This document shows, one piece after another, positions 35,261-45,600 of a stretch of DNA of 62,883 nt (the stretch's first letter is position 1; each line of letters opens with the position of its first letter). The translations under genes were made by a program, and so were the position numbers. The stretch is from Acidobacteriota bacterium (lineage in GTDB: Bacteria; Acidobacteriota; UBA6911): positions 1 through 62,883 of the forward strand of contig JAFGIY010000058.1 in the NCBI GenBank assembly GCA_016929335.1, in the 5' to 3' direction. The notes under the pieces are model-generated. The model did not search any database. It saw only the letters and a program-made list of their open reading frames with translations, and had not been told where the DNA came from.

Positions 35261-35770
35261 CTACCTGCCCGATTTCCTGTCTTCTTCATCCTGGAAAACA
35301 ATCTTCTTTCCCGAGCGGGATTCAAGAATGTGCAGTGTGGGAATGACGATATCTTTACCCAATTCGAAAACGGCTATCTGTTCTTTACTCTCTTCGTCAA
35401 AATATCCGATCGTTATGTAATGATTCCGCTTCTTCGATAGCTTTTTAAAGAGATTTACAGGGCTGTACAGGATCGTCGTTGTAACCGAGTCATTAACCCT
35501 TCGCCCGGCCCTTTGTCCATATTCAATATCAATAAATTGCTTATATGATATGGAATAGGTCCTGTTCCTTTCGTTAAGGTTATATTCAAACCTCAACTCA
35601 GTTTCATTTTCGGTGACAAGATAGCCTTCAACCGCTTTCTTGGCCCCCGGAAAATCCCTCTCCTTTGTGGTGCCGCCCTGATAGGCAGCCTTCCTGCTTC
35701 CGACACCTGCGATCGCGGCAGAAGTCACACTAAACAGAAGAATCAGGCTGGCAACGAACGCCTTTTTCAT
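35261..35770 (-). CDS. Secreted protein of unknown function at the end of the kinase operon
   Basis: A 169-residue protein with a signal peptide (MKKAFVASLILLFSVTSAAIAG). The mature part is beta-rich with alternating charged strands (LRFEYNLNERNRTYSISYKQF, HYITIGYFDEESKEQIAVFELG). I recognise no family. It follows the first kinase gene after 21 bases on the minus strand, so it is probably the last gene of that operon and may be an output or partner of the signalling system. Confidence 0.72.
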   Translation of the reverse strand: MKKAFVASLILLFSVTSAAIAGVGSRKAAYQGGTTKERDFPGAKKAVEGYLVTENETELRFEYNLNERNRTYSISYKQFIDIEYGQRAGRRVNDSVTTTILYSPVNLFKKLSKKRNHYITIGYFDEESKEQIAVFELGKDIVIPTLHILESRSGKKIVFQDEEDRKSGR

Positions 35771-35791
35771 CGGAACTCCCCTCCGGCTCTG

Positions 35792-37543
35792 TTAATAATT
35801 CATTTTCTTTTTCAGATCCTCGATCAGCCGTTCTGCAATCTTTTTGGATCCGCCTCGCTTTGCGATCCCGAACAGCGAAGACTTGTCCCCCGCCTCCGCT
35901 TTCCAAAGTACCACGTTCCCCTTTAAATCCATAAGGATTGCCGAGCCGATATTTGCATCCGCAGAATTTTCGATATCTCCCTGAAAAACGGCGTCTGCAT
36001 CTTCCCTGCGGGCAGCGAGCCTTACGCGCCCCCAAAGCTGTTTTTCAATTTCCGATTTAACATATTCATCCAGTTGGTTCGGCATCCTAGCCACGAAAAT
36101 TCTCCGGATATCCTGCAACGTTTTTGCTTCTTTGGATATTGGGGCAGAGACTTCGGATTCAACCTTTTTCGCGGGCAAAGGGTCCGCGGTTCCGGGAGGC
36201 TCAGGAACCGCCGTATCGAGCAGCGGAGGAGTCGACGGAGTCGTTCCAGCTTCCGTCGGAGGTTCAGGCTCAATGGCAGTTCCCGGTACGATTACATCTT
36301 TGGGAACATTCATATTGTTTCGCTTTTCTTTCGGACCGGTCCGCAGAGGCTCACGAGGAATTTCTGAAACGGGTTTATTCTGGAATAATTCCAGCGGCAG
36401 GGTAATTCCGGTATCAGCCGGCGCTGCTTGTTTTTTTGGTTCTGCAGGGGGAAGCGGTTCCGGGGCCGTCGGTGTTGGCTGCGGCGAGGAAGCAACCATT
36501 GTCTGGGTCTCAGTCTGAGCGGAACGGTAGGATTGGATGATAAGAAACAATCCCAGCAAGACAACCAGCGCTCCGGCAGCCAATGCGATTGGTTTAAGCG
36601 GAAGCTTTTTATTCAGAGGAACCGTTGTCGGCTCGCTGGATACGCCTGCCTGAGAAGAAGAGGCTTCCCGCTGGATTGGATTAAATCGGGCAGAAGAAAC
36701 CGTTGCCGTCACCCCCGGATGTGAGATCGGATGAGAGGCGACGGCGGCAAGGGTATCACGGAATTCCTCGGCAGATTGAAAGCGCTCATCCCGTGATTTT
36801 GCCAAAGCCCTGCTTAAAACCGTATGAACCCAGCCAGGGCATTGGAGGCCCTGACTCAGCAGCGAAGGCGGCGGCTGATTCAAGTGGGCCTGCATCAGGT
36901 CATAATCGGTATCGGCCGTAAACGGAAGCCGGCCGGATATCGCCTCATACATCACGACTCCAACCGAATACAGATCGGAGCGGATATCCGCTTCCTCTCC
37001 CCGAATTCTCTCCGGCGCCAGATATTCCAGAGTGCCGATGATCCTTCCGTCCCGCGTCATTCTCGAAGATCCCAGGACACGCGCGATTCCGAAATCGGTT
37101 ACTTTCACCCGCCCTTCAGTGGTGATCATGATGTTCGCGGGTTTGATATCTCGATGCAGGACTCCCATCGAATGCGCATGCGCCATTCCATCGAGAGTCT
37201 GGGCCAGGATCTCTGCGGTATATTCGGGCGCCAGCCTTCCCGAACGGCGAATCATGTTTTCCAGAGTATCGCCCCGTACAAACTCCATCACCATATAGTA
37301 GTTTTCTCCTTCCCGGAAAAAACTATATAGAGTGGCGATGCAGGGATGATTAAGCCTGGCAAGTGTTACGGCCTCCACACGAAAGCGCTCAATCACCTCG
37401 GGATTCCGGGCGATTTCAGCCCGCAGCATTTTAACGGCGACCGGCCGTTCCACCATGACATCGATTCCTTCATACACCGCCCCCATTCCGCCCTGGCCCA
37501 GCTCGCGCACAATTCGATAATTCCCAATGACAGTTCCTATCAT
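35792..37543 (-). CDS. Transmembrane Ser/Thr protein kinase
   Basis: A 583-residue Hanks-type kinase. The kinase domain (10-270) has GQGGMGAVYEG, the ATP-binding Lys38, catalytic HRDIKPANI (Asp132), DFGIAR and the GTLEYLAPE activation segment end. A single transmembrane helix (about 317-339) is followed by a long Pro-rich linker and an external C-terminal domain (490-583; IRRIFVARMPNQLDEYVKSEIEKQLW). That domain resembles periplasmic lipoprotein-type sensor folds and is otherwise unknown. Its ATG overlaps the end of the PP2C gene by four bases, so kinase and phosphatase are coupled. Confidence 0.94.
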   Translation of the reverse strand: MIGTVIGNYRIVRELGQGGMGAVYEGIDVMVERPVAVKMLRAEIARNPEVIERFRVEAVTLARLNHPCIATLYSFFREGENYYMVMEFVRGDTLENMIRRSGRLAPEYTAEILAQTLDGMAHAHSMGVLHRDIKPANIMITTEGRVKVTDFGIARVLGSSRMTRDGRIIGTLEYLAPERIRGEEADIRSDLYSVGVVMYEAISGRLPFTADTDYDLMQAHLNQPPPSLLSQGLQCPGWVHTVLSRALAKSRDERFQSAEEFRDTLAAVASHPISHPGVTATVSSARFNPIQREASSSQAGVSSEPTTVPLNKKLPLKPIALAAGALVVLLGLFLIIQSYRSAQTETQTMVASSPQPTPTAPEPLPPAEPKKQAAPADTGITLPLELFQNKPVSEIPREPLRTGPKEKRNNMNVPKDVIVPGTAIEPEPPTEAGTTPSTPPLLDTAVPEPPGTADPLPAKKVESEVSAPISKEAKTLQDIRRIFVARMPNQLDEYVKSEIEKQLWGRVRLAARREDADAVFQGDIENSADANIGSAILMDLKGNVVLWKAEAGDKSSLFGIAKRGGSKKIAERLIEDLKKKMNY

Positions 37544-38406
37544 CCGCTCACCCCATATTGTCCGGTCTCTTTTAACGACGAAATGCAGTCGCTAATCGGA
37601 GGGACCGCAACTACAACCAGGCTGATATTGTCATAGCCGCCACGGGCGCAGGCTGAACTGACAAGATTATTACAGGCACTGTACGGATCAGAATCCCATA
37701 CCATTTCGCCGATTTCTCTATCCGCAACCAGATCATGCAATCCATCGGAACATAACACAAATACATCGCGCGGTTTGACGGCCATCGGTTCAGGCCACTT
37801 CATCAATACCAGCTCCGGACGTGTTCCCATTGCGTGGGTTAATACACTCCGGTCGGCGTGCTGCCTGGCTTCCGCCAGGGTCATGATTCCCTTCCGCACC
37901 ATTTCCATGCACTGCGTATGGTCTTCCGAAAGTTGGTAAATTTCCCTCTCTCTCACCAGATAAAGCCGGCTGTCTCCCACATGCACCGCCCATGCCTGCC
38001 ATCCCACGATGGCTATCGCGGTACAGGTGGTCCCCATACCTGCCATTTGGGCGTTGTCCTGCGCGAGTCTCAGGATAGACTGATGCGCTGAGCGAAAAGC
38101 CTTTTCAAGTGCTTCTCCCGGAGTTCCCGGCAGCTTCAGATATTCTCTTTCAATTGTCTCCACTGCCGTCCGGCTGGCTACTTCGCCTGCCTGATGCCCG
38201 CCCATGCCATCCGCTACGACTGCAAGAAAGCCGCGATCAGCCCGGCGGGCGGCCCCGGCACGAACAATGCAAACGCTATCCTCATTCAGCTCCCGGCGCA
38301 ATCCCATATCGGTGAGCATACAAGCCAGAGGCTCTTCCATCCTCGCGGGATCTATCGCCGCCGAGGAAACAGTAGATTCGCGGTTTCTTTTGCGATGCCA
38401 GAACAT
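37540..38406 (-). CDS. PP2C-type Ser/Thr protein phosphatase
   Basis: A 288-residue soluble phosphatase. Metal-binding aspartates sit in NEDSVCIV, VVADGMGGHQAGEVAS, LCSDGLHDLVAD and GGYDNISLVVV, the bacterial PstP/PrpC pattern. It would reverse phosphorylation by the two neighbouring kinases. It begins immediately after the stop of the upstream kinase (TGA-ATG with no gap) and overlaps the downstream kinase by four bases, so all three genes are translationally coupled. Confidence 0.95.
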   Translation of the reverse strand: MFWHRKRNRESTVSSAAIDPARMEEPLACMLTDMGLRRELNEDSVCIVRAGAARRADRGFLAVVADGMGGHQAGEVASRTAVETIEREYLKLPGTPGEALEKAFRSAHQSILRLAQDNAQMAGMGTTCTAIAIVGWQAWAVHVGDSRLYLVREREIYQLSEDHTQCMEMVRKGIMTLAEARQHADRSVLTHAMGTRPELVLMKWPEPMAVKPRDVFVLCSDGLHDLVADREIGEMVWDSDPYSACNNLVSSACARGGYDNISLVVVAVPPISDCISSLKETGQYGVSG

Positions 38407-39645
38407 TCAGCGATCCTTTATGGGCATCAGGGTGTAGGTATAAAAGTAACGCTCACTCACATCGAATTGAACCGGGAGATCCTTAAACCCGTCGCGACGC
38501 AAAATGATATTAACCTTGTCTCCCACGCGGGCCTTTATCTTAAAAGGCGTCGCGCCGACAGCCTTCTCTCCCTGAAAAACCTGAGCCGCTCCGTCCATTG
38601 TATCCACCGTAATAACCTTTATGGAAGCTTCGGCGCCGGAGGAACCGCTGGCCGCCTCCGCATTTTGATTGGCAACAATTGCGCCGCCGCCCCTCTCGCC
38701 GCTGTCATTCTGATCCCTCATTTGCAGGCTGATGATCGCTGCGATCGCAAACAGCAGAAAGGCAGGCACACCCCAGGCCCAGGCCGGACGAAAACGATGG
38801 AGCTTCACTGTCTGCGCTATAGCGGAGGACTTATCCCAGGAAGATAGAGCCTGATAGAGCTCGGAGGCTGAAGGATAGCGCCGCGAAGGCTCCTTTTGCA
38901 GGCAACGCGACACAATTTGACCGATCGAATCAGGGACGTCCGGCCGCAACCGCCGGATTGGGATAAAATCCCCGGAGAGGATCCGGAGGTAGATCTCGTG
39001 AGTCGTGGCTGCCTGAAAGGGCAAGTGCCCGGCAAGCAGTTCATAAAATAGCACACCCAGCTGCCATACATCCGTGGCAAACCCTGCAGGTTCCCCGCGC
39101 ACTTGCTCAGGCGCCATGTATTCCGTGGTCCCCACAACCGCTCCAAGGCGGGTTAAACGGTCGGCACGCTGGTGACGCGCAATGCCGAAGTCAAGAATCT
39201 TGACCTGACCGGAGGAAGTGATTTTGATATTGCCCGTTTTTATATCCCGGTGAACGACTCCCTGGGCATGGAAATGGGCGATGGCGGCGGTGATCTCTTG
39301 CTGGATTTTCAAAGCCTCGTCTGCCGGCAGAGCTCCCCGCCGCTGGATGACAGCTGCCAGCGTTTCTCCGTCAACGTATTCCATCAAAATGCACGGGCGC
39401 CCCTGATACTCATAAAATCCCAGATACTCAGCCACACTCGGGTGTTTCAGGCTGGCCTGAATATCGGCTTCATTATAAAACCGCTGCAGAGCCGGCCCGT
39501 CGGTCAAACCGGGCGAAAGAACTTTGACCGCGATGACCCGGCCGAGATGAGTGTGTACGGCTTTGTACACCTCTCCCATCCCGCCGGCGCCCAGCGACTC
39601 CGTCAGGAGGTATTCTCCGATCAGGGCATTGGTCAGCAAAGACAT
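38407..39645 (-). CDS. Ser/Thr protein kinase with C-terminal PEGA domain
   Basis: A 412-residue kinase. The kinase domain (10-270) has GAGGMGEVYKA, Lys41, HRDIKTGNI (Asp134) and DFGIAR; the position after HRDIK is Thr-Gly instead of the common Pro-Ala. A transmembrane helix lies at about 288-307. The C-terminal 65 residues form a PEGA-like domain (AQVFQGEKAVGATPFKIKARVGDKVNIILRRDGF) placed outside the membrane. It follows the FHA-protease gene by 25 bases in the same operon. Confidence 0.94.
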   Translation of the reverse strand: MSLLTNALIGEYLLTESLGAGGMGEVYKAVHTHLGRVIAVKVLSPGLTDGPALQRFYNEADIQASLKHPSVAEYLGFYEYQGRPCILMEYVDGETLAAVIQRRGALPADEALKIQQEITAAIAHFHAQGVVHRDIKTGNIKITSSGQVKILDFGIARHQRADRLTRLGAVVGTTEYMAPEQVRGEPAGFATDVWQLGVLFYELLAGHLPFQAATTHEIYLRILSGDFIPIRRLRPDVPDSIGQIVSRCLQKEPSRRYPSASELYQALSSWDKSSAIAQTVKLHRFRPAWAWGVPAFLLFAIAAIISLQMRDQNDSGERGGGAIVANQNAEAASGSSGAEASIKVITVDTMDGAAQVFQGEKAVGATPFKIKARVGDKVNIILRRDGFKDLPVQFDVSERYFYTYTLMPIKDR

Positions 39646-39670
39646 ACTCTGCAGCCTTTAAAGCTCCGCC

Positions 39671-41386
39671 TTATCGTGATGCGGGCTGTACGCCCATCAA
39701 TTCAATCCCGTAACGGATAGGAACGGCGCCGCTTGCATTCGCGTCGTCACGAATGCCCAGCGTATAAATACCGACCACTTTCCCTTGATCATCAAACATG
39801 GGGCCGCCGCTGTTGCCTCCTCCCGTTGAATTGATGGTCAGCTGATAATAGTCGCCTGCGAAGACGGCCGCTTCGGTTAATCCCGCATGTCCTCTTAGAA
39901 TCCGGCCGATGTTACCGGCAGACAAGGTGGGGTCGGGGATTTCCTTTACGCTGATCTGTTGGTTCAATATATCGCGGGATGCCACTACTCCGAGTACTTT
40001 CTGGGAAAAGCCCGGATATCCTAGGACAACGACGGGATCTCCGACTTTGATCGAATCGTAATTGTCGTTCAGTTCCACCTTTTTCAAGGTCTGGGGGATA
40101 TCGATCTTTACCATAGCGACATCGTTGCGGTCTGAGATTCGGGCCAATTTGGCCGGGATCCGGATCCGATTTTTCGCAAAGGTTACATCCAGATAATCGT
40201 TGCGGCCTTCCAGGGCTTTGCCTCGCGGAACAATGGCCGGAAGCGATCGCAATGTCGCCAGGTTGAGAGAGGTTGAAGTTACAATTTTGGCCTGGGAAGG
40301 AATCCATGCGGGGAATTCCTCGCGGGAAATAACCTTGACCTGCACCTTGCCTTTCTCATTCCCTACAAGAACCACTCCGGCAACTGCAGGAAAGTCGTAT
40401 TTCGCGTGCCAGGCTGCTGCAACATGACGGTTGGTCAGGATAAATCCGTCGTTGCTGACCACAAAGCCGCTTCCGGAATGATTCCCCCCGATGGAAGGAT
40501 TCTTGCCTTCTTTCTCATCCGTAGACAATAAGGGCTCATATTCATCGTCTACGACCAAAAATACCGGAAGCATTACGTCTCCCGCCCCCGGATACAATTG
40601 AGATTCCCTTTGCTTCCCGTCCTCTCCTTTCACACTCTGTATATTTGAAACCGATACATGATAGAGCTGTTTCCCGGTAACCGTATCCACCAGTTTCCAT
40701 CCCACTTCAAACAATACCGTCGCATCGGTATTCTGCTGCGCGATCTGCGTCGGAGTAAGTCCGCTCGGAGAGAGCTTCTGCTCGATTTTCTGGACAACAA
40801 CAGTGGATTCGGGACGGGAGAAGTAGAGCCATCCGGCCACAATCGCCAAAATCACGAGGATCGCGCCGACAGCCCAATACATGGTTTTCTGTCCCTGCGC
40901 TTTGGTTTCATGAATCATCCGCTCCACCGTGGCCTTGCCGACCGTTGGCGGAGAAGCAACCGAAGGCGTGGCTTCCCGCGTCGGCGATACGCCGGTTGAA
41001 GGAGTCACGACCGGGCTGTCAGCCAGCCGGGTCGGCTTCACCATGCTTGCCGGACGAGGCGTAAGATCAAATTCAAATTCCGGTCCGCCGGGGCCGAGGC
41101 GAATCAGATCGCCGCAATTCAATTTGACAGGACCAAAAATCCGCTGATTGTTTACAAAAGTCCCGTTGCGGCTGCCCAGGTCCTCAATTGTGTAGTCCGC
41201 CGGATCAGCAGGGGATGCCGTGATTCTGGCATGACGGCGACTGACCAGATCATTGTTAGGATCAAATTTCAAATCACAGGAAGGATCACGACCGATAGTG
41301 AGTTCCCGCTTCTGCGTCACGGGGAATTCCTCCACTTGCCCTGACTTTGCTGCATGCAAATGCTTCACAAGAATGCGCGATTCCAT
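39671..41386 (-). CDS. FHA domain/transmembrane/trypsin-like protease
   Basis: A 571-residue protein. A cytoplasmic FHA phosphothreonine-binding domain (1-105; IGRDPSCDLKF, VSRRHARI, GSRNGTFVNN) is joined by a Pro/Ser linker to one transmembrane helix (169-190). The external part is a trypsin/DegP-type protease with candidate triad His321 (ILTNRHVAAAW), Asp422 (DRNDVAMVKI) and Ser526 (TGGGNSGGPMF). Phosphorylation in the cytoplasm by the operon's kinases could recruit or tune an external protease. It is the first gene of the operon; the region upstream is AT-rich but no promoter was identified. Confidence 0.93.
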   Translation of the reverse strand: MESRILVKHLHAAKSGQVEEFPVTQKRELTIGRDPSCDLKFDPNNDLVSRRHARITASPADPADYTIEDLGSRNGTFVNNQRIFGPVKLNCGDLIRLGPGGPEFEFDLTPRPASMVKPTRLADSPVVTPSTGVSPTREATPSVASPPTVGKATVERMIHETKAQGQKTMYWAVGAILVILAIVAGWLYFSRPESTVVVQKIEQKLSPSGLTPTQIAQQNTDATVLFEVGWKLVDTVTGKQLYHVSVSNIQSVKGEDGKQRESQLYPGAGDVMLPVFLVVDDEYEPLLSTDEKEGKNPSIGGNHSGSGFVVSNDGFILTNRHVAAAWHAKYDFPAVAGVVLVGNEKGKVQVKVISREEFPAWIPSQAKIVTSTSLNLATLRSLPAIVPRGKALEGRNDYLDVTFAKNRIRIPAKLARISDRNDVAMVKIDIPQTLKKVELNDNYDSIKVGDPVVVLGYPGFSQKVLGVVASRDILNQQISVKEIPDPTLSAGNIGRILRGHAGLTEAAVFAGDYYQLTINSTGGGNSGGPMFDDQGKVVGIYTLGIRDDANASGAVPIRYGIELMGVQPASR

Positions 41387-41567
41387 GGGACCTCCTCGCC
41401 GGTATTCTGATGGCTGAGAATTGAAAAAATGCGGAACTTCTGCATCTTAAAACCTGCTGAAACTGATAGCCAATTGGAACTTGTCGATTGATTTGCGGTA
41501 ACGAATATACAGCAATTTCTTCTGCAAAGCAAAGCCTGGCCGGATCCGGATAATTCGCCCTTCAAGA

Positions 41568-42404
41568 TCATTTCCTGCCATTTTGCCTTAAAGCCTGCAG
41601 ACAACGCAGAGTGATGGAAATCAGGACAATTATTCCTCCGACAATGGCCCATTTCCCCGGGCTCTCGCCAAGCAGCAGAAAGACCCAGACCGGATTGAGA
41701 ATGGGTTCAATAATGGGGATCAGAATGCCTTCAAGCGCCGTTACATGCTTTAAAGCTTCCGCATACAGAATGTAAGAGCAGCCCAATTGAAAAACACCCA
41801 GCAGAATCAGGCCGAGCCATCCGGCTGCTCCCGGAGAAGACTGCAGTATAAAGGGAAATCCAACCAGGAATGCGATGATATTGCCCAGGAAAACAGACCC
41901 GATCGGCGAACTGTCTTTCTGCTTTCGCAAAAACAAAGCCGTGCCTGCGAAGGCAATTCCGCTCAATATGGCGACAGCATTCCCCAGAATTCCGCCCCTG
42001 GACAAGTCATCGAGGAAGAAGAGAGTCATGCCTCCTATAGTTGCCGCAATGGCGGCGATGTCCCATTTGCCGATCCGCTCTCTCAATAGCCAGTAACTGA
42101 GCAGTGCCACATAAATCGGGGCCGTATACTGCAGCAGAATTGCGTTGGCGGCCGTTGTCCATTTGTTGGCCAGTACGAAGAGGATCACCGTGCCCGCATA
42201 GCATACCGCTCCGCCCAGTTGTGCGGGGCTCCATGTAAGACGCTGCTTCCGCCGGAATGTCAATATCACCGCAGCCGCGATAATGCTTCGCGTTCCCGCG
42301 ATGGCAAGCGCATTCCATGCTACCAGCTTAATCAGGAGTCCGCCGGAACTCCACAAAACAGCAGCAAGGATCAGAAATAAAACCGCCCGCGACTTTGTCT
42401 GCAT
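41568..42404 (-). CDS. EamA/DMT-family transporter
   Basis: A 278-residue membrane protein with ten predicted helices in two five-helix EamA repeats (SSGGLLIKLVAWNALAIAGTRS in the first, GSVFLGNIIAFLVGFPFIL to PILNPVWVFLLLGESPG in the second). The motif near the end is the usual EamA signature. These carriers export metabolites or amino acids; the substrate cannot be read from sequence. ATG 42404 is chosen because the 81 residues upstream in the long frame are not protein-like and run through the CTGTCTC repeat. Confidence 0.88.
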   Translation of the reverse strand: MQTKSRAVLFLILAAVLWSSGGLLIKLVAWNALAIAGTRSIIAAAVILTFRRKQRLTWSPAQLGGAVCYAGTVILFVLANKWTTAANAILLQYTAPIYVALLSYWLLRERIGKWDIAAIAATIGGMTLFFLDDLSRGGILGNAVAILSGIAFAGTALFLRKQKDSSPIGSVFLGNIIAFLVGFPFILQSSPGAAGWLGLILLGVFQLGCSYILYAEALKHVTALEGILIPIIEPILNPVWVFLLLGESPGKWAIVGGIIVLISITLRCLQALRQNGRK

Positions 42405-42493
42405 TCTTCCGACTTTAACACACACATGCGATTTGAGCAGTGACGATGTGGTTTCGCACAATAATAATGCTTCTGTGGGGGAGGGCTTCCCAG

Positions 42494-42514
42494 GCTGTCT
42501 CAAAACTCGACAAC
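42494..42514 (+). repeat. Dispersed CTGTCTCAAAACTC word, copy 3
   Basis: The same word as 2757-2777 with one difference. Here it is closed by GGGACAGCC, so GGCTGTC and GACAGCC form a seven-pair hairpin. Confidence 0.6.
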
Positions 42515-42604
42515 CGTGGGACAGCCTCCGAAGCTGCGACGCACATAGAAGATGAATATGTAAATAAGTCGGGGAACGTGGTGCGGCTTTGTTGATTTTC
42601 TGCT

Positions 42605-42645
42605 GAAAAGGGGGAAGCAACTTTTGCGGTTTCCTCCCCCTTTTC
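42605..42645 (-). terminator. Terminator hairpin after the TonB receptor
   Basis: GAAAAGGGGGA and TCCCCCTTTTC form an 11-bp stem with a 19-base loop, 17 bases beyond the receptor's stop codon on the minus strand. The U-tract is the stem's own TTTT, so it could work in both directions. Confidence 0.75.
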
Positions 42646-42662
42646 ATCCTGCTGCAGCGAGA

Positions 42663-45600
42663 TCAGAAGATAAACTTCAGGCTCATCTGTACGGTCCGGC
42701 TGCCGCCGCTGAACTGGCTGGCATCCAGGAACTGAAGAGCGGAAACATAAGCGTAAGTGCCGCTGAGAGCGTTATCCAGAGACTGCTCGTACGAAGGCAG
42801 GCCGAGGCTGTATTGGCGATGGTTGAACGCATTGAAGAACTCCGCACGCAACTGGAGCTCTCTGGACTCATCAAACTTGAAGCCTTTGAAGACCGAGAGA
42901 TTCCAGTTGTTCAATCCGAGCGTACGAATGGTATTGCGCCCGACGCGTTTACCATCATCCGGAGTCCCCGGCATGGCGACGACGAACCGCGCATTAGGAT
43001 TGGCTGCCACATAACCCACAACCCGGGAATCCTGGCTGCCGTATTCATCAATCTCGGAAACAATGGACGTTGCACCGGTGTCGGGATTGCGCAATACATA
43101 ATTCACTCGTGTGCCCGTCATGCCGGATCCATTCGGATTATAAAGCGCCCGATCCCCCGCAGCATCAAAATCACCGTTTGCATCCTGGCCGGAAAGCGCC
43201 GTAATGGGTTGCCCGCTCTGGGCCAGATAGGTTCCGTTGAACTGCCATCCGTCCAGAAACCTTCCGGCGAGACCATTCCTGTGGAAAAACAGAGGCAATT
43301 CATAGGTCCAGGAAAGAGAAAATTTATGAGGCATGTCGAGCGCCGATAATCCACGCTCATTCCTCAAATTGTAAGGATCTTGCGGGCGGCGCGCATTCAC
43401 AAGACTCGAGTAGAGCTCGTTTGTAGAATCATCGATCGTCCGGCTCCACGTATAGTTCGCAAGCATGAACAAGCCCTTTGAGAACCGGCGCCGAAGCTCA
43501 GCCGATCCTGCGTGGTAAATGGAATTGCCGACGGCCGGGAAGGCGGTAACCAGTCCCAGGAAACCGTCCGCCGAATATCGAAGATCCTGGGCAAGGTAGA
43601 AATCTTCCAGGCTGGGCGCCGTCAACGGCATGCCGGCCGGCACTGCCGAATTGGCAAAATAGGTCGGCAGCGCCAGTTCGGGATGCCGTTCGAACACCGT
43701 AATGGCATTCAGGCGCGCCTGCAGCGGAAGACTCAGACCGCGCGTGCCCAGGTAGCGGAGTTCCAGCACATAATTGCCGGCGAGCTCCCGCTGTAAGCTC
43801 AGCGTCCAGGTATAGGTTTTTGGAGCGACCTGGTCCACGATCAATGATCCCGTTGAAGCCCGCGCATCCTCTTGTGTCACGGGAGGGACATTAACCTGGA
43901 GCAGGCCGCCCCCTGCCAGAAATCCAGCGCCCGTGGCACACCAGGAAGGAGGAGTGGCAGATGCACACGTGATCGTTGGATTCTGTTCTGTCTGCAGCTG
44001 TGGGGGCAGCTGCAGAGAAACCAGATTCTGGAAGTTCACATCGTAAGCTATGGCAAATCCTCCGCGTATGGATGACCTGCCGGATGAGCCGAACACTTTC
44101 TTCAGAAAGCCGTCGGTGAAATCGGGAGAATAAGCAAATCCAAAACGAGGGCCGAAGTTGTTTTTATCCGTTTTGGGTTTCCCAAATTCGAATACGCCGG
44201 GAAGACTTGCGACGGAATTAAGAGTCTGAAGATTCGCATCCCGAGGATTGGTTGTGTATTCATACCGGAGCCCAAGATTGAGAGTCAGATTTTTGGCGAC
44301 CTTTACATCATCCTGGAAAAACCAGTACAGCGAATGCTGATTGCCGGCAAAAAAACCGGATCCTGCACCGCGCAAGGCTCCGTTATATCCATTCGGGACA
44401 AGGTCGTTGATGAATTCGCTCAAGGTCGAGTAATCCCATTCGCCGCGGCCCCGCGGCAGAAAATCACCCGGAGTAATAATGTTGCGGTATTCAATCCCGC
44501 CTTTGATCTGATGGCGGCCGAGGACATAACTCAGGTTATTAAGCACCTGGTAGCTGTTCTGAGTGGTGCTTTGCGGCGAATTTTCTTCAGGCCCGATATT
44601 CAAACCAAGTTCATCGATCTTAACGGTCGGAAAGTTGACAAAGGTTCCCGGGACGCTGTACCCCAGGAAATTCCGCGAGTAGGAAAGCCGGAAATCATTT
44701 GCCAGCCTGGATGTGATCGCCCAGATATCGGTGAGCGCCACCTTGCGTCCGTCACGGGCTAAATCACCCGTGAATTGAGTCAGCGGCAACGACGGATTCA
44801 AGTTAGGTTGCCGCAACCGGTCATACAAAAACCGCCCGCGCAATTGATGCTTGCCGACGTTGTAGTCGATGTTGATCTGGAAATCATGCTGGTTCTCAAA
44901 ATCCGGCGCGAAAAACTGCACATCTCCTATGGGGATTGTCTGCCCGCTCACGACAATAGAATCCGATGCACTGGACGCCGTCGGGAATTGCTGCAGGATA
45001 TTTGTGACTGCGGTATTGGCCGCGAGGCTGTTCAGGGCGCTCATTCCTTCCGCTGTAGGGCTGAGAACTGTAACGCCCGTTGCCGCCTCTCCGCGCGTGC
45101 GGTACTCATAGGCGCCGAAGAAGAACAGCTTGTCTTTCATTATAGGGCCGCCGAACGTTCCTCCGAGACGGGCATAATCGAAACGCGGTTTCTTGTCGAT
45201 GTCTCCGGATTTGAGAGCAGCCTTGGTCAGATTATCCATGGCATTCAGATGGCGGTTCTGACCGTAATAAAAAGCGCTTCCATGATATTCGTTGGTACCG
45301 GACTTGGTAATGATATTGAACTGTCCTGCCGTGGAATGGCCGTATTCGGCGCTGAACTGGTTGCTGATGAGATTGAATTCAGCAACGGCGTCCTGAATGA
45401 CCGGCTGAAGCGATCCCGTGAGGGCAACATCGTTATTGTCGACCCCGTCAATAGTGAAATTGTTATTTCGGGGCCTGTTGCCGCCGATCGATCCGCCTTC
45501 GCCCAGGACTCCTCCCGCCTGCGTTGTGGTATTCGGCAGCAACACCGCCAGATTCAGCGGGCTTCCGCCAAGAACGGCATTGGGTATATCTCGAACAGTT

